From the NCBI GenBank assembly GCA_964017235.1, contig OZ024928.1, positions 82,579,566 through 82,643,565 of the forward strand: a stretch of 64,000 bases of DNA, given 5' to 3'. The DNA comes from Sabellastarte sp. h YS-2021. Its lineage: Eukaryota; Annelida; Polychaeta; Sabellida; Sabellidae. The stretch's first letter is position 1. Every line of letters starts with the position of its first letter. The translations under genes and the position numbers were made by a program. Positions 43,701 to 46,700 of this stretch are shown here, in pieces. The notes beneath the pieces are model-generated. The model was not told the DNA's origin and ran no database searches. It worked only from the letters and a program-made list of their open reading frames with translations.

Positions 43701-46700
43701 TGAGGTTAAAGAAGGTGCAGAGTAAGGAACTGCTGAATAATGTGAATAATGTAAATCCCCCTTATCCCACTACTTTAGAGAGTTTTACATTCCATTCAAC
43801 TACCGTAGCTGCGCTCTGTAACGCTCATGCTTTTGAAAGCGCCCATCCACAATCTTACGTTATCGCTCATACATTACCAATATGTCGTTTCGAGGTAAAC
43901 TTTCTCCATATAAACCCAATAATCGGTCAAATTTGGTTAATTTATATCCATTTTCAACAAAAGTTTCCTTATTTTAGTAATTATGTCACCTTTTATTGTG
44001 CCGAAATTTGTTTACCAACCACATATTTTACTTCCAGTCGGTATATACTAAAACGCGGTTTCCACAAATTCGGGTTATTTTTTTTCGAAACACCCGGCTG
44101 GTTTTCATTGTCGTAAACACCCATCCCCAACTTTTGCAAATATTTGGTCACATTGCCCATGGGTGTTACAGAGCGCGACACCAGTATATACTATTTAAAT
44201 GATGTAAATATTGGTACATACCAAACCAGGGCCCATGTTCACTAATAATAATAATAAACAAGTATTTGTTAAGCTGTAAAATTAATGTGGACTTCCTCTA
44301 ATGTGCCACAGTCCAAAAAGGCAAAAAGTTTTAATCACATAACAAGCCAGAATTTGTGTCCATATTAGTGTCTGTTACTCCGGGAACACTGGAGAGGAAT
44401 AGGTCAGTCTGAATAAGCAAGTCTTTAACTGAGGTGAAAACTCAGTGACACTACCTTGCATTCTGATGACTTTAGTGAGTTTGTTCCATTCAGCATCTAC
44501 AACATAGCTACATGTATCAAAGCATTTATCGGGTCTGGTTCAGGATAATTGTTCTTGTAATTTTCTCAGAAAGGAACCATTTTCTAGGAATAAGAGAGAT
44601 TTGGAAGAATAGATATTTTTAGATTAATGAGACTTTTACAACTTTTAAGGTAATTAACATAAATTAGTTATTGTGAAGGTTGTTTGGGAAAGTGTTATTG
44701 GGGGAAAAAATGTATTGCAAATACACTGGAAATTTTGAAAAAAGGACTGTTAAGTGTCTGTTTAATGTATATTTCTGTTGCTTTAAGCACCATGAGCTTA
44801 AGAAGGAGCAGTTGAAGGAGATGACCACTCTGCACATCTCACATCTACAGCAGGAGTTAGACCTGAGACTCAAACACCACTCCGGCATCTACGACACACT
44901 AACACAACAGGTGCAAGTCAGTCTGGACTCCCAACTACGGAGGTGGGTATAACTGTCCAAAATAATAACAGCATGATAATAACTCTATGTAAAGTATCTG
45001 TGTGAATAAACCCCATGGAAATAGCACTAACAATGTCATTCTGTAAAATAGGAGTTTTTAAATTTAACTGTTTCATGTATATCTATATCCCTCATACATG
45101 TGCTGATGAGCCAGGATGAACCAGGTCTGTATGTTAATACAGAAGAACTCCGCTTATCCGACCTCCGTGTAACCGAATCTCCGGCTTATCCGACTTCAAA
45201 GCATGTCCCCCAACATTTTACACACTACGCAACCGAATTCGGTGGGCGATATACAGGGATATTATAAAATTTTATAAAAGTCGCCATCAAAAATGCCTGC
45301 ATACACACCACACATCTTTCGGTTATCTTACCTTTGATCTTTTATTGTTTACACAATGAAAAGACGCGGATTAGTGCAGTATTTATTGAATCTCGCCATT
45401 TAGCATATTTCTGTTGATCAACGCTTGAAAGGGCCCATTCGATTGGCTGATTGCAATTCTAGAAACCTAACAAGGTGTCACTTTATTGCCCGGAGTAGTA
45501 ATAAAATTATAACAATTAATCTGTTGAACAATAAAATCAGCACTGATGTATGTCTTGATTGTTTATAGGCTTTATATTTTATATGGTTTTTTTTAACTTT
45601 CTATGCAAATTATTTTGTCTGTCTTTCTTTTTAAAACTGACACAAAATTTATTTGCTTTCAAAAAAGAACGCCCTCATCTTCCGTCGATATCAAAGTTGC
45701 ATATAAATGGTTGAATTTTTAAAACTTAAACCGTTATGGACTACAAAAATTAATTTGTGTAGGTTTGTAAACGTTTTTCTGTTGAATATTTACAGGAAAC
45801 TGTGTTACTGTTACCGGAAATGCATATTTCTTCAAAATATTATATTATCGCCCAATTAAAGGCCTCCCAGCCACTGTTTTTCGTGTATCCGAACCTCTCG
45901 CATATCCGAACCGGGTGAATGTCTCCGGAGGGTTTCGGATAAACAGGGTTCTTCTGTACATATAATGTCAATAGAACTGAATAGTCCATGTTTCTGTAAG
46001 GTTATGGTACATAGTGTTGTAGTAGTAATGAAAAACTAAGTCAGTATCTTTGATCAGATTTTTCATGTGCAAATGAACCCCTCACACAACAAGGGCAGGT
46101 GATCCCATACTACCAGCTCCAAATCAATAGGTAGCTCTGCAAAAAATTTAAATAACATGAAATGGTCAATGCAAATTGTGTTTGTCTTAACTCTGAGGGT
46201 GAACTTCTGCGTATTAAAAAACTGCACTGAAAAGTCAATGTTAAGTATCTGTGATAACAAAAACCTGCATGTGAACAGCACCTTATACATTAAGTTATGG
46301 TGGAGCTTATTCTACCCAAACTTTTCCGTAGAATTGAATAGTAACAACGAAGTCTGCACCCATGAACACATTTGTGTGTTTTTCTGACTACTAGTTAACA
46401 ATAATTAGGAAGACAATAGTCTCTGTAACACCCATTTCTTTCACCTGTGATACTGCCTGTTTGATTACTTTTATACTCACCGATGTCTCTGTGCTTTCAG
46501 ACTGGATGAAATCCATGACCGTGAAGTGGGAGAACTGAAGAGAAAACTGGATGCTCAAAACAGAGAGGAGATGAAACAGTTAGCAAAGAAACACAAAGAT
46601 AAGAGTGAACTGGACAGGTAGGATTTCAGTTAAAAAAATATTGACAGAATGTTTAGAATTAAAATTGGCTGGGGTGGTCTCTTTGACAAGACAAAAGGGT

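Noticed and set aside
43715-44116. 133-codon open frame in intron 16
   Set aside because: Falls across the MITE-like element at 43811-44176 and has no protein-like features.
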